From IMG/VR virus record IMGVR_UViG_3300035698_027665, positions 1 to 64,000 of that record: 64,000 nt of DNA; one strand, written 5' to 3'. This DNA comes from a virus. A program made the translations under genes and the position numbers. The notes under the pieces were generated by a model. The model saw nothing but the letters and a program-made list of their open reading frames with translations, searched no databases and was not told the DNA's origin. Below, piece by piece: positions 37,753 through 46,675 of this stretch; the stretch's first letter is position 1, and each line of letters opens with the position of its first letter.

Positions 37753-38553
37753 TCACTCCCAATAGCTTTCTTTTAGATGTAATTCGTGTTCGTATATGGA
37801 ATAATCTAATTTTAAAAATTTAGTCCATAACTCTAAAACAATACCTTCATTTTTATATATGAAATCAAGTTTAATATCTTTTTTATTTAATAATCCTGAC
37901 ATTGGCGTAAAATAAGATATCCCATTAAAAGACGCCATAGAATTGTAGTCAAACAAAATAGAACTAATTACGCCTACTAATTCGTAATCAGTATTGTAAA
38001 CTCCCCCTCCTGAATCTCCCTTGACCACGTACATAGAAGTTCTGTATCTTTTATTATTTATGGATGTATCTGTTATTTTTCCGGGTATAAACCTTGGCGT
38101 GTCTTTATAGCCCACTCCATAAACATCATTCCCAATGTAAAGTTTGGGTGAAAAATTAATTTTAGCTGTGGGTAAAGGGAATGGTGTAAGAAAGACAATT
38201 ACAGCCAAATCTAAACTTGGATATCTAGCATATGTTATGTATGGGAAAGAGTGATTTGAGCGTTTTGCAAAAACGAACTTTTCATAATATGCTATTTCCA
38301 AAAAAGACTTAGTGTTGAGGGCAACAACATGGTCGCAAGTTATCGCTGTGTTTAGATAAACATTGCGACTTGTCCTTATACTTTTTACGACAACCCCACT
38401 CCCACTTCCAGTTATCCGTTTATCAGTTCCAACTAATATATGCACTGATGGAGACAAGGATTGTTGATAAAGAACAATGTCTGCTTTTTGAGCATGCAAT
38501 TTATTATTTGCGGCAAATAAAAACAGAAACAATACTATAATAATCTTGTACAT
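37753..38553 (-). CDS. Secreted trypsin-like serine protease
   Basis: 266 aa. An N-terminal signal peptide (IIIVLFLFLFAANNKLHA) precedes a chymotrypsin-fold protease with the triad His75 (TCDHVV), Asp115 (SLDLAV) and Ser181 (VKGDSGGGVYN). The loop and strand order fits S1 proteases. It should act in the periplasm or outside the cell. CTAAATAAT (38564-38572) lies 11 nt before the ATG. Its partner in the operon is the CTS-like protein 37135. A host-envelope or virion-maturation target is possible. Confidence 0.85.
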   Translation of the reverse strand: MYKIIIVLFLFLFAANNKLHAQKADIVLYQQSLSPSVHILVGTDKRITGSGSGVVVKSIRTSRNVYLNTAITCDHVVALNTKSFLEIAYYEKFVFAKRSNHSFPYITYARYPSLDLAVIVFLTPFPLPTAKINFSPKLYIGNDVYGVGYKDTPRFIPGKITDTSINNKRYRTSMYVVKGDSGGGVYNTDYELVGVISSILFDYNSMASFNGISYFTPMSGLLNKKDIKLDFIYKNEGIVLELWTKFLKLDYSIYEHELHLKESYWE

Positions 38554-38582
38554 AATTTTATATATTATTTAGGAGTAATAAC

Positions 38583-38831
38583 ATGAGTGGAGAAAATTGT
38601 TGCAAAAAAAACCCTGATCTTAAAAACGAATTGAATTCTTGCGAAAACGATTGCAAAAGCACAGGTTTTTTATGGGATTTGTTTGGCGAAAAAGAAAAGA
38701 CATTTACCTTAAAAGAAGTAAATGTTTTAGTTGAAAAAATAAAGAAGTTTAACGCAGGGGCCATTGATGAATACTTGGACAACCACGTAAACGAAGCTAT
38801 TAAAGAATGGGTTGACACTTACAGTGAGTGA
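38583..38831 (+). CDS. Small Cys-containing protein
   Basis: 82 aa with Shine-Dalgarno AGGAG at 7-nt spacing. N-terminal Cys cluster (NCCKKNP, then SCENDCKSTGF) and a helical, acidic C-terminus (LVEKIKKFNAGAIDEYLD). No signal peptide. The family is unknown. Its stop overlaps the next small gene, so the two are coupled. Confidence 0.6.
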   Translation: MSGENCCKKNPDLKNELNSCENDCKSTGFLWDLFGEKEKTFTLKEVNVLVEKIKKFNAGAIDEYLDNHVNEAIKEWVDTYSE

Positions 38832-39003
38832 AGATAGTTATTGGGATTTAGATGAAGTGACAAAAGCCATATGTGTCACTTGCCATGAAAAAACACCAAA
38901 AGGGTATTTATGGAAAGGCACAGAGTATGGATATGGCGAACACAAAATAGAATGTTCTATTTGCGGGAAAGTTATTAATGAAGAAACTAAGACCAGTAGT
39001 TAA
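38824..39003 (+). CDS. Small zinc-ribbon protein
   Basis: 59 aa from a GTG at 38824; a TTG at 38812 would add four residues. Two Cys pairs, ICVTCHEKT and IECSICGKV, about 22 residues apart form a zinc-ribbon pattern. It overlaps the previous gene by 8 bp and the Dam gene by 26 bp. Such ribbons often bind nucleic acid or a protein partner; none is identified. Confidence 0.6.
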   Translation: MSEDSYWDLDEVTKAICVTCHEKTPKGYLWKGTEYGYGEHKIECSICGKVINEETKTSS

Positions 39004-39784
39004 AATACACGGTGGAAAATATTATTTATCAAAATGGATTATTGATGCTTTCCCTCAAGAATATGAAAAACTAAGTTATATAGAACCATATTGCGGCGGT
39101 GCAAGTGTTTTTATGAACAAAGTCCCGTCTAATAATATAGAAATAATTAACGATATATCTGCATCATTGATGCAAATATATCGTGCATTAAGAGACGAAC
39201 CAGAATTATTCATACAAAAAGTTAAAAGAACCACATATTCAGAACGTGTATTTATTCGTGAGAAAAACAAACAAGGGAACGTGTTTGATGATTATCTCAA
39301 AGAAGCTTTAAATGAGTATGTCGTAAGAAGAATGAGCAGAGGTGGATTGAAAGAAGCTTTTGCTTGGTCTGATAGAGAAAGAGGCGGCAAGCCCGGAGAT
39401 TTAAATGCGTGGATTACGATGGCTGACCATCTATCTCTTTTAGGGGATAGAATTAAAAAATGCTATTTGCTAAACAAACCAGCTTTAGAAATTATAGAAG
39501 TTTTTGATTCGAAAAATAGTTTGATTTACGTTGACCCTCCATATGATCCAGAAGCTAGAGTTTCTAAAAACGTATATGAAAATGAAATGACTACAGAAGA
39601 TCATCTAAAGTTAATAGAACTCATAAAAACATGTAAGTCTAAAGTAGTTATTAGTGGATATCCATCAGCTATTTATAGAAGCCACTTGAAAGAATGGAAC
39701 TGTATTCAGAAAAAGATAGCTAATCATTCATCTCAGAAAAAAACAAAACCAATTAAAACTGAATGTCTTTGGGTTAATTATTAA
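38978..39784 (+). CDS. dam: DNA adenine methyltransferase, Dam (D12) class
   Basis: 268 aa. Alpha-class order of motifs: GGKYYLSKW near the N-terminus (motif X), YIEPYCGGASVF (motif I, SAM binding) and IYVDPPYDPE (motif IV, catalytic DPPY). The region between holds the target recognition part (RRMSRGGLKEAFAWS). It methylates adenine, probably in a short palindrome such as GATC by family, giving restriction protection. The terminator hairpin overlaps its last codons. Confidence 0.9.
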   Translation: MKKLRPVVKIHGGKYYLSKWIIDAFPQEYEKLSYIEPYCGGASVFMNKVPSNNIEIINDISASLMQIYRALRDEPELFIQKVKRTTYSERVFIREKNKQGNVFDDYLKEALNEYVVRRMSRGGLKEAFAWSDRERGGKPGDLNAWITMADHLSLLGDRIKKCYLLNKPALEIIEVFDSKNSLIYVDPPYDPEARVSKNVYENEMTTEDHLKLIELIKTCKSKVVISGYPSAIYRSHLKEWNCIQKKIANHSSQKKTKPIKTECLWVNY

Positions 39785-39803
39785 CTCAAAGACATTTTTA
39801 TTT
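39762..39803 (+). terminator. Intrinsic terminator overlapping the end of dam
   Basis: AATGTCTTTG-G-GTTAAT pairs with ATTAAC-T-CAAAGACATT, followed by TTTATTTT. Confidence 0.8.
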
Positions 39804-39835
39804 TAAAACAATATAATTACTTCATAGATAAATGC

Positions 39836-40027
39836 GTGAGGCTGTTATTTAAACAATGGTTGGAAAACGCAGGTGTTGTTTACTCTAATGTAAACAACAG
39901 AAACTATACCAGCAGGTGTGTTGGCAGCAATATAGTCGCAGTTGACAAAGAAAACTGCGACTCTCTTGTAAATGTTGAGAAAATATTTGGTAAAAGAAAA
40001 AAAAGACACAAAAAGGAGAAGCCATGA
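39836..40027 (+). CDS. Small basic protein with CTS-like N-terminus
   Basis: 63 aa from a GTG at 39836, N-terminus MRLLFKQWLENAG. The C-terminus is strongly basic (KIFGKRKKRHKKEKP). GATAAAT lies just upstream. First of five overlapping or adjacent small genes (39836-41333). A DNA-binding internal virion protein would fit the charge, but this is speculation. Confidence 0.55.
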   Translation: MRLLFKQWLENAGVVYSNVNNRNYTSRCVGSNIVAVDKENCDSLVNVEKIFGKRKKRHKKEKP

Positions 40028-40320
40028 ACCCTAGTCCAGCAATTACTTTCGAAGTCGATTTGACACTTGTAAAGAGTGAAAATATAGGACCAGTAACATC
40101 CCAAAAGTCAATAGGAATTAAAAGTGCAAATCAAGCGGATAACGCAACAGCACCAAATAGAGTTTCTACGTGGCTTCCATCTTCATTAGGTTCATCTAAC
40201 GTTAATCTTAAACACGGTGAAACATTCACACTTTATGGATTAGAAGCTATTAAGTTTAGAAATTTGTACGCCGAAGGCTATGCACCAGAAGAAAGAACTT
40301 GGGTGACAGTTTCATCATGA
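40024..40320 (+). CDS. Small beta-rich protein, possible virion component
   Basis: 98 aa, with AAAAGGAG before ATG. Sequence suggests a beta sandwich (ITFEVDLTLVKSENIG, LKHGETFTLYGLEAIKF) without known family. It overlaps both neighbours by 4 bp. Its place between CTS-like genes supports a structural role. Confidence 0.55.
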   Translation: MNPSPAITFEVDLTLVKSENIGPVTSQKSIGIKSANQADNATAPNRVSTWLPSSLGSSNVNLKHGETFTLYGLEAIKFRNLYAEGYAPEERTWVTVSS

Positions 40321-40745
40321 TTTCTTTTCACAAACTATTAGAAAAAATGATGGAATCGGATCAATATGATGACGATTCTCAAGATTCCAACGCATTGCTT
40401 AAAAGTGGCGTTGAATCTAAAGCTATGGACATGATACGTTCAGGTAAAGATTTAGAAGGTTCTTTTTGGCAAAATTTTATTAATATGTGTTCTAATTCTG
40501 AATCCATGTCTGATTTGCTAGACGTTCCTAAACACAAAATTGCGGAATGGCCTTCTAAAATACAAGAGTTATTAGACGAAGTTGAAAATTTGGATTCAGA
40601 AGATGTAAAAGAAAAGAAAAAAGTGGTTTCTACTGGTGATAACACTTCGTTAGCTGATCCAAGCGGACCAGACGGTAGCCAACTAGACCAATCAGCCCCG
40701 AATAATGTAACAGGAGAAAAAAATGAGTTTAAGTTCAATACATGA
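40317..40745 (+). CDS. Acidic protein, CTS-like N-terminus
   Basis: 142 aa from the ATG at 40317 that overlaps the preceding stop (ATGA). It begins MISFHKLLEKMMESD, then an acidic helical domain (FWQNFINMCSNSESMSDLLD) and a low-complexity Ser/Asp/Pro tail. Overall very acidic. Resembles internal head proteins in layout only. Confidence 0.55.
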   Translation: MISFHKLLEKMMESDQYDDDSQDSNALLKSGVESKAMDMIRSGKDLEGSFWQNFINMCSNSESMSDLLDVPKHKIAEWPSKIQELLDEVENLDSEDVKEKKKVVSTGDNTSLADPSGPDGSQLDQSAPNNVTGEKNEFKFNT

Positions 40746-41049
40746 TTTCAAAAAATCAAAACATGTTCTAAATGAAGAAGATGGAATAGACATGAGTCGT
40801 TTAGCAGGTGCAAACAGTCTTTTAGGCACTGGAAGCGAACAAGTCGACACAAGTTTGTATAATAGATTAAATAGCGCAATAGGAAATTATTTGGAACAAA
40901 AATATCCTAATAAACAAGACGCTATAAAAGCTGTAATTGTTGCCACATTGAAAATTTTAAATACAGATTTGAATTCGATGATGTCTTCAACAGATTTGCA
41001 AAGAAGTTTGCCACAGCAAACAGACGACACACCTGACTCGGAAGTATAA
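40723..41049 (+). CDS. Small helical protein of the CTS cluster
   Basis: 108 aa with AGGAG upstream. N-terminus MSLSSIHDFKKSKHVLNEE, then helical segments (YNRLNSAIGNYLEQKYPNK, AVIVATLKILNTDLN) and a polar tail. It overlaps the previous gene by 23 bp. Function unknown. Confidence 0.55.
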   Translation: MSLSSIHDFKKSKHVLNEEDGIDMSRLAGANSLLGTGSEQVDTSLYNRLNSAIGNYLEQKYPNKQDAIKAVIVATLKILNTDLNSMMSSTDLQRSLPQQTDDTPDSEV

Positions 41050-41051
41050 TT

Positions 41052-41333
41052 ATGAATTTTAATGATTGGGTGAAATTACACGAAAACGAGCCTTCTACTC
41101 CCGTAACTGACGGGAACGAACAGGCTGCACGTCCTACTGGTGTCCCTTTAGATGAAATGCAGATTAAAAACATTCTAAAAATGAGACTAGAAGCTTTATT
41201 TAAAGAACTAGAGAACCAAAATTTTTCTCGTGACAAGTCTTTAGAATTGCTAACTATAATATTGAAAGAATTTAGTCAAGAATTTAATTTAACTTCGGTC
41301 CAACAAAAGCAGGCAGTTGACAATATTCAATGA
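41052..41333 (+). CDS. Small helical protein with CTS-like N-terminus
   Basis: 93 aa starting MNFNDWVKLHENEP. After a Pro/Thr linker comes a helical bundle (IKNILKMRLEALFKELEN, ELLTIILKEFSQEFN). It is only 2 nt after the previous gene and overlaps the glycosyltransferase gene by 4 bp. L-H-E could be a prohead-protease-type site. Confidence 0.55.
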   Translation: MNFNDWVKLHENEPSTPVTDGNEQAARPTGVPLDEMQIKNILKMRLEALFKELENQNFSRDKSLELLTIILKEFSQEFNLTSVQQKQAVDNIQ

Positions 41334-43300
41334 AAAGCAATATCACAAGAAATCAAAGGCCATCCTTAGATGATAAAATAAAAAAAGCTTTGGCTAAAAA
41401 ACCAACTGCTGATTATATCAATTCTAATGGGCTTACATCACTTCAGGTAAATAAAATGTTTGGCAACACAAAGGTTCCAAAGGCCACATTGATGAAAATC
41501 AATGGAAAAAAAGGAGGGTTGAAAAGACGCCTCACTGTAGAAAGAACCCCTAAAGTTTTAAGAAAAAGCAATAAGGGGCATTTGCCTGACCATAGTTCTA
41601 AAAAGTTAAAATTACCATTGTGGTTTGAATCTCAAGATAATATTGATGTTTCTATTATTGTGCCTTGTTTTCGCAGTAAAAAAGTCATAGAAAAACAAAT
41701 ACAATCTTGGGATGTAATTAACGATAATTATAACGTGGAAATAATTTACGTTAATGATGCGTGTCCAAACGATTCTTATCAAGAAGTAATTGCTTCTTGG
41801 CGAAAAAGAAAAGATGAAATTAAAAATAATGTTGGACAAATAATATTGAATGATGCAAATTATGGATATTCCATATCTTGCAACATAGGGGCTTCTCAAG
41901 CAAAAGGCAAATATCTTATATTTTTAAATGCTGATTGTGAAGTTAAACCCAATTGGATACGTCCTATGATAGAGTTATTGGACTCTGATGATGAAATAGG
42001 AATTGTGGGGAATTTACAAACAAAGAACGGAGAAATAGATTCTGCAGGATCGGAATGGTCTTGGAGGTCTAGTTCATTCGAACATATAGGTCGTAATGTT
42101 TATAATGGCGTTCCTATTGGACAAAGAATGAAAACAACCTCTTTGCCAGCGGATTTAAAAAATCCAATAGAAAGACAAATGGTGACAGGCTGCTGTTTTG
42201 CAATCAAAAGAGATTTATTCGTAGAACTAGAAGGCTTTGACACAAATTTCAGAATAGGATATTGGGAAGACTCTGATTTAAATATGAGAATAAGAGCAAA
42301 AGGGTTGAAGGTATATTTTCAACCCAAATCAGAAATAATACACATCGGTGGACATTCAGGAGGGGGCGGACATCCCTACATGGCAGACAACAAAAAACTG
42401 TTTCTGTCAAGATGGATAGATAATGGCAATTTTAATCCAAGAGCTAATACTGTTGTTGCTCCAACTATAAAATCAAATATTTTTGGCAAAGTCGTTGGTT
42501 GTGTAATAGCCTGTAATGAAGAAGAATTTTTACAGGTTTCTGTTGAAAGCGTAACAAAAATAGTTGATGAATGGGTATTTGTAATTGGTGGCAATCAGCA
42601 TGCCTACAAAAGTGGAATGTGTGACGAAAAAGGATATCCCAACGATGAAACATTAGAGATAGCAAAAGAGTTGGCTGCAAAATATAACGGTACAGTTATT
42701 GAACCTCCTGATAGATTGTGGAAAGACAAGGTGGAAATGAGAAACGCCTATGTCCCATATTTAGACGATGGAGATTGGCTGTTTGTTCTAGATGGCGATG
42801 AAGTATACAAAGATGAACAATTGTGGCGAATATCAGAACTCATGCATACACATGAAGCATTTATAATGCAATTTTGGCTATTTTGGAACAATATGTCTAC
42901 TCTAGGAACAGGCGCTTGGGATTCTTATCCTCAAGAAAGAATAATTCGCTGGCGGAAAGGGTATGGATATACAGGGAAGAATCATCTTTTTGTGTCTGAT
43001 TCTTCCGGCGCTGTCGCACACAATAAAGTTCCATGCTACAGAGGGCAAGACAAATTATTTTATCATTATTCTTGGATTAGACCGATAGAAAAAATAAGAC
43101 AAAAAAGAGAATATTATAAACATCAGTCTGGTAATCATAATGATACTTATGTTGATGAAGTGTTTCTCAAATGGCGTGAGAAACCAAAAGAAGTGGATGG
43201 CAAAACGCATCCTATGGGCGGTGGGAGTTATATAGATTTTATAGGAATGCACCCTAGAGGGGTCCAGAAACTTATAGAAGAAGGTAAGTTTGACTTCTAA
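41330..43300 (+). CDS. Bifunctional glycosyltransferase (two GT2-type domains)
   Basis: 656 aa. A basic N-terminal region of about 100 residues precedes GT2 domain 1: VSIIVPCFRS, YVNDACPND, the DxD-like site FLNADCEVK, then GYWEDSDLNMRIRAKG. Domain 2 begins about residue 380: VVGCVIACNEEEFL, WLFVLDGDEVY, FWNN and RIIRWRKGYGY. Both are cytosolic GT-A folds. The enzyme could build a short oligosaccharide. It starts the glycan-modification island and is coupled to the CTS-like cluster, which hints that virion proteins or surface glycans are the target. Confidence 0.85.
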   Translation: MKSNITRNQRPSLDDKIKKALAKKPTADYINSNGLTSLQVNKMFGNTKVPKATLMKINGKKGGLKRRLTVERTPKVLRKSNKGHLPDHSSKKLKLPLWFESQDNIDVSIIVPCFRSKKVIEKQIQSWDVINDNYNVEIIYVNDACPNDSYQEVIASWRKRKDEIKNNVGQIILNDANYGYSISCNIGASQAKGKYLIFLNADCEVKPNWIRPMIELLDSDDEIGIVGNLQTKNGEIDSAGSEWSWRSSSFEHIGRNVYNGVPIGQRMKTTSLPADLKNPIERQMVTGCCFAIKRDLFVELEGFDTNFRIGYWEDSDLNMRIRAKGLKVYFQPKSEIIHIGGHSGGGGHPYMADNKKLFLSRWIDNGNFNPRANTVVAPTIKSNIFGKVVGCVIACNEEEFLQVSVESVTKIVDEWVFVIGGNQHAYKSGMCDEKGYPNDETLEIAKELAAKYNGTVIEPPDRLWKDKVEMRNAYVPYLDDGDWLFVLDGDEVYKDEQLWRISELMHTHEAFIMQFWLFWNNMSTLGTGAWDSYPQERIIRWRKGYGYTGKNHLFVSDSSGAVAHNKVPCYRGQDKLFYHYSWIRPIEKIRQKREYYKHQSGNHNDTYVDEVFLKWREKPKEVDGKTHPMGGGSYIDFIGMHPRGVQKLIEEGKFDF

Positions 43301-43871
43301 ATACAATAAAAGCTTTTTAATAACTGGAAGTGGGAGATCAGGCACGAAATTCTTGTCTAGTTTGATGAACAAGTCAGAAAAATGGACTGTTCTACATGAA
43401 CCCAAACCAAAAAAAACAGATTACGAAAAAGCTTTTGTTGAAACAATTCAAAACAGATTTAATAAAGACTATTACGGTGAAGTAAACTCCTATTGTAGAA
43501 AATATCTTTTTGACTTAAAAATAAAGAATAAAGCTGTTATTGTTAGAAATCCATATGATATATGGGTTTCTATTGTTAATAGACGAAATAAAAATAAATT
43601 TTGGGAAAAAAGTTTGGAAGAATCTTTAAAAATAATCGACAAAGCGATAGATGATAAAAATATTTTTCCTATTAGTTTTAAAAAAATGACAACTAACGTC
43701 TATTATTGTCAAAACATTTTGTATGAATTTGACATACACGATGTTACAATTAAAGAAAAAGATTTGAAGCAAAAAATAGGCGAAACTAAAGAATTTAATT
43801 TCAAACGTTCCAATTGTCAAGAGAATAGATATTTTGAATATTTTTGCAACAAATATAAAAGTTTAATTTAG
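43290..43871 (+). CDS. Sulfotransferase-like protein
   Basis: 193 aa from TTG 43290 with AAGG upstream. The 5'-phosphosulfate loop FLITGSGRSGTKFL is near the N-terminus and the 3'-phosphate site appears as AVIVRNPYDIWVS. These are the PAPS-binding elements of sulfotransferases. It overlaps the glycosyltransferase by 11 bp, so the sulfated substrate may be the sugar added by that enzyme. The C-terminal part is diverged. Confidence 0.75.
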   Translation: MTSKYNKSFLITGSGRSGTKFLSSLMNKSEKWTVLHEPKPKKTDYEKAFVETIQNRFNKDYYGEVNSYCRKYLFDLKIKNKAVIVRNPYDIWVSIVNRRNKNKFWEKSLEESLKIIDKAIDDKNIFPISFKKMTTNVYYCQNILYEFDIHDVTIKEKDLKQKIGETKEFNFKRSNCQENRYFEYFCNKYKSLI

Positions 43872-43915
43872 TTGAAAAAATCATACTAGTTTATTTTAAA
43901 ATTGGAGTTTTGACA

Positions 43916-44545
43916 ATGGATAAAAAAATACAAAGAGAAGAAGTAGTTAAAGAAATCAATAGCTGGACAAAAGCTATGAACTATCAATCAATCCCTTTTA
44001 GAAACTATGAAGGAATAAGACCTCATCGGGAAGACCACAAACATGTTTTTAATTCTTGTGTTAATGCTATTAAAAAAGAAAATTATGACATTAAAGGTAA
44101 AAGCGTTTTAGACGTGGGTTCAAATATAGGTTATTTCGCCTTTTCCTTTAGAAAAGAAGGTGCTGGAGATTTGTTTTTATTGGAAAAAATAGGCAAAATC
44201 GCTGAAACAGCGAGAAAGATTGCCGAAATAGAAGAATTGGAAAATGTTGAAGTATCAAAATCCACAATAAACAATTTAGAACAAGCAGAAAAAATAAAAA
44301 AATGCGATATCGTTGTTTATAAAAGCGTTCACCATTGGGTTAGAAAATTTTCTGACAATGAAATGGCAAAAAAAATATTTGGAGAACTAACAAAACAAGC
44401 TTCTATAGTTTTGTACGAGCCGGGCAATTTTGGCAACGCCAAAGTAAGTGAAGAAGATGATAACTTGCCTGAGATTTTTGGCTTCAAAACAGTTACTATA
44501 TCAAAAAAGTTTAGAGGAAGAAAAGTTAAAGTCTGTTTTAAATGA
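43916..44545 (+). CDS. Class I SAM-dependent methyltransferase
   Basis: 209 aa from ATG 43916 (TTGGAG at 8-nt spacing). SVLDVGSNIGYFAF is motif I; LFLLEKIGKIAE fits the acidic post-I strand, and CDIVVYKSVHHWV motif IV. The pattern resembles small-molecule or glycan O-methyltransferases. It lies between a sulfotransferase and a kinase-like gene, so a role in decorating sugars is plausible. Confidence 0.75.
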   Translation: MDKKIQREEVVKEINSWTKAMNYQSIPFRNYEGIRPHREDHKHVFNSCVNAIKKENYDIKGKSVLDVGSNIGYFAFSFRKEGAGDLFLLEKIGKIAETARKIAEIEELENVEVSKSTINNLEQAEKIKKCDIVVYKSVHHWVRKFSDNEMAKKIFGELTKQASIVLYEPGNFGNAKVSEEDDNLPEIFGFKTVTISKKFRGRKVKVCFK

Positions 44546-45162
44546 TTTTAGAAGCTAATAAAAAATATAATATGTTTGATAAAGAATTAACTTTTGAATC
44601 CTTTTTTCATAGAGTGGGTTGCAAAAAGGATTCTATAGGCAAAATGGTTTCAGTTAGGTTTTTAGACTTAGACAAAAAACACCCTCCAAGAAAAGATTTG
44701 CATCAGCATTTGTATGCTGCGGCTTTAGATGAAAATAGAAGCAAATGGTTTGTCAAATTCTTAACAGAAGGGCATTATAGAAAATCAAAAAATGTTTATG
44801 ATAGCTTAAAATCTTTCGACAAAGACAATGTTGTTTTAGAAACATTCTACGACAGCGTGAATAACGCTCTTTGTCAACCAAAATTGCCTAAGACATTGCA
44901 TGAAGGTATAAAGAATATAACCCTTCAACAAGCTTCTGAAAATGCTGATATAATTGTTTCTTTTATAGAAAGAATTTATAAAAGCGAAGACGAAGATGCT
45001 AAAAAAAATATTTCTCATTTTGACATGTCATATGGGAATTTCATGTTCGATTCTAAAAAGAGAATTGCTATTATAGATTTTGGGTTGTGGCCTAGAGACA
45101 CAACTATACAACACTGGTATGAACTAGCAGAAAAAATTAGAGGTATGGCAAATGATTTATAG
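44542..45162 (+). CDS. Kinase-like (protein kinase fold) protein
   Basis: 206 aa. The catalytic loop is recognisable as SHFDMSYGNFMF (H-x-D-x-x-x-x-N) and the metal site as IAIIDFG (DFG). The N-lobe is short and without a clear glycine-rich loop; a Lys in WFVKFL may be the ATP-binding Lys. It fits aminoglycoside- or sugar-kinase-like enzymes better than protein kinases. It overlaps both neighbours, so it belongs to the glycan operon. Confidence 0.6.
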   Translation: MILEANKKYNMFDKELTFESFFHRVGCKKDSIGKMVSVRFLDLDKKHPPRKDLHQHLYAAALDENRSKWFVKFLTEGHYRKSKNVYDSLKSFDKDNVVLETFYDSVNNALCQPKLPKTLHEGIKNITLQQASENADIIVSFIERIYKSEDEDAKKNISHFDMSYGNFMFDSKKRIAIIDFGLWPRDTTIQHWYELAEKIRGMANDL

Positions 45163-45913
45163 TTGTTCTATGTTTTTTAACGAATTTGATCTTCTGGACC
45201 TTAAAATAGCAGAAGAAATAAATATAGTAGATAAAATAATTTTAGTAGAATCTACTAAAACACATTCAAATCAAAATAAAAATTTGTTACTAAAAAACAA
45301 TCCAAAATATGTTCACCCCAAAATAGAAATTGTAGTCGTAGGAGAAGACTTTTCTAATTCTAAATTTGATAACGAAGCATCTCAAAGAAACGCCTCAATA
45401 AAAGCCATGCAACAGTTGAAAGATGACGATGTTATTATTTCTTGCGATTTAGATGAAATATTATGTGAAGAAGATATTTCTAAAGTTGTAGAAAAAACTA
45501 AAGAAAAAAAATATATAAAAATCGGAATGAAATCTCATTTTTATAAAATAAATCTTTTGTTTGGAACGTGGAAAAGCCCCATTGCAGTAACTGGAAAAGT
45601 TTTAAAAGAAAATAAAATGGATTTAACAAAATTGAGACATGATAGAGCAGGCGTATTAGTAAATACAAACGGTCATCATTTTAGTTATCTAGGCACACCC
45701 GAAAATATTAAACTCAAACTTGACAGTTTTAAACATAGCGATGTTTCTTCTAAAGTTAAAAAAATAGATTGGATAAAAGAAAGAATAGCCAACAAAGAAG
45801 ACATATTAAAAAGAAAAGGTAGAGTAGGAACAATTGTCCCTATTGATCACACTTACCCAAAAACTATTTTAAACAATCTAGAACAATGGGAAAAACACAT
45901 AGAAAAAGAATGA
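45152..45913 (+). CDS. GT17-like glycosyltransferase
   Basis: 253 aa. FFNEFDLLDLKIAEE and ILVESTKTHSNQNK are the typical start of GT17 (beta-1,4-N-acetylglucosaminyltransferase III-like) proteins. The metal site is ISCDLDEI. GHHFSYLG and a C-terminal helical part complete the family pattern. GT17 members in phages and bacteria add sugars to glycans, substrate unknown. Start overlaps the kinase-like gene by 11 bp. Confidence 0.8.
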   Translation: MIYSCSMFFNEFDLLDLKIAEEINIVDKIILVESTKTHSNQNKNLLLKNNPKYVHPKIEIVVVGEDFSNSKFDNEASQRNASIKAMQQLKDDDVIISCDLDEILCEEDISKVVEKTKEKKYIKIGMKSHFYKINLLFGTWKSPIAVTGKVLKENKMDLTKLRHDRAGVLVNTNGHHFSYLGTPENIKLKLDSFKHSDVSSKVKKIDWIKERIANKEDILKRKGRVGTIVPIDHTYPKTILNNLEQWEKHIEKE

Positions 45914-45916
45914 AAT

Positions 45917-46675
45917 CTATTTAAAATAGTTTGTATAATCTTCGCTTAATTTAGAAAAATATTGCTTTTGCCAAAGTCTACCATGCAAAATTTGAATTTC
46001 TGGCATGCGTTTCCACCATTCTAAATAAACCTTATCGGAATATTTTTTATCCCCTTTTGCGGGTTTTACTCTATGCGATTTAGGAGTTGGCATTGAAGGA
46101 TGTTTCCAATTGTAAGCAAGAGGCAAACTCCCTATGTTCAATTTAGAAGCCCATGCAGCCTTTCTAAACGAGTTTTGATCATGGCCTGTCATTTGCGGCG
46201 TGTAAACGCTTTGCCAGTCGGAGAACAGGGTACACGCTGTTTTTTTATATAACATTACCCCACAATTGAATTCAGGGAAACAAGCAGGAATAACATGGTC
46301 CCTTTTTGACTGTCCACCACTATGTGATAGTGCTATATCATATTTATCTAGTAGCTGGAACATGTCTTTTATTACAGGTTGAATCACTAATGTGTCATTG
46401 TCCAAATATAATGTATTTTCATAAGGAGTTTTTTGCAACGTCTTTATTCTATTAAGTTTGTATCCACGAGGTTGTGGATCAGGAATTATTTTTTGAACAT
46501 CAACACCAGAAGGAACAGGCATTCCATTGGCATTTGTGAAAATTGTGATTGGTACATCAGGATGAAAGAATTTTATTGATTTTGCTGATATTAAAGCTTC
46601 TTTTATATGCTTCCCTTGACCAGATGACACTTCTGCTATAAAAATTACGCCATTCATAGGATTATATATTAACAT
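45917..46675 (-). CDS. GT8-like glycosyltransferase
   Basis: 252 aa, or 246 aa if translation starts at the ATG at 46657. The DxD motif is TLYLDNDTLV; FNCGVMLYKK and GHDQNSFRKAAW are the conserved later segments of GT8 and related nucleotide-sugar transferases. The segment ILHGRLW near the C-terminus carries a catalytic-like His. It is on the opposite strand and its start overlaps that of the divergent gene 46674. Confidence 0.75.
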   Translation of the reverse strand: MLIYNPMNGVIFIAEVSSGQGKHIKEALISAKSIKFFHPDVPITIFTNANGMPVPSGVDVQKIIPDPQPRGYKLNRIKTLQKTPYENTLYLDNDTLVIQPVIKDMFQLLDKYDIALSHSGGQSKRDHVIPACFPEFNCGVMLYKKTACTLFSDWQSVYTPQMTGHDQNSFRKAAWASKLNIGSLPLAYNWKHPSMPTPKSHRVKPAKGDKKYSDKVYLEWWKRMPEIQILHGRLWQKQYFSKLSEDYTNYFK

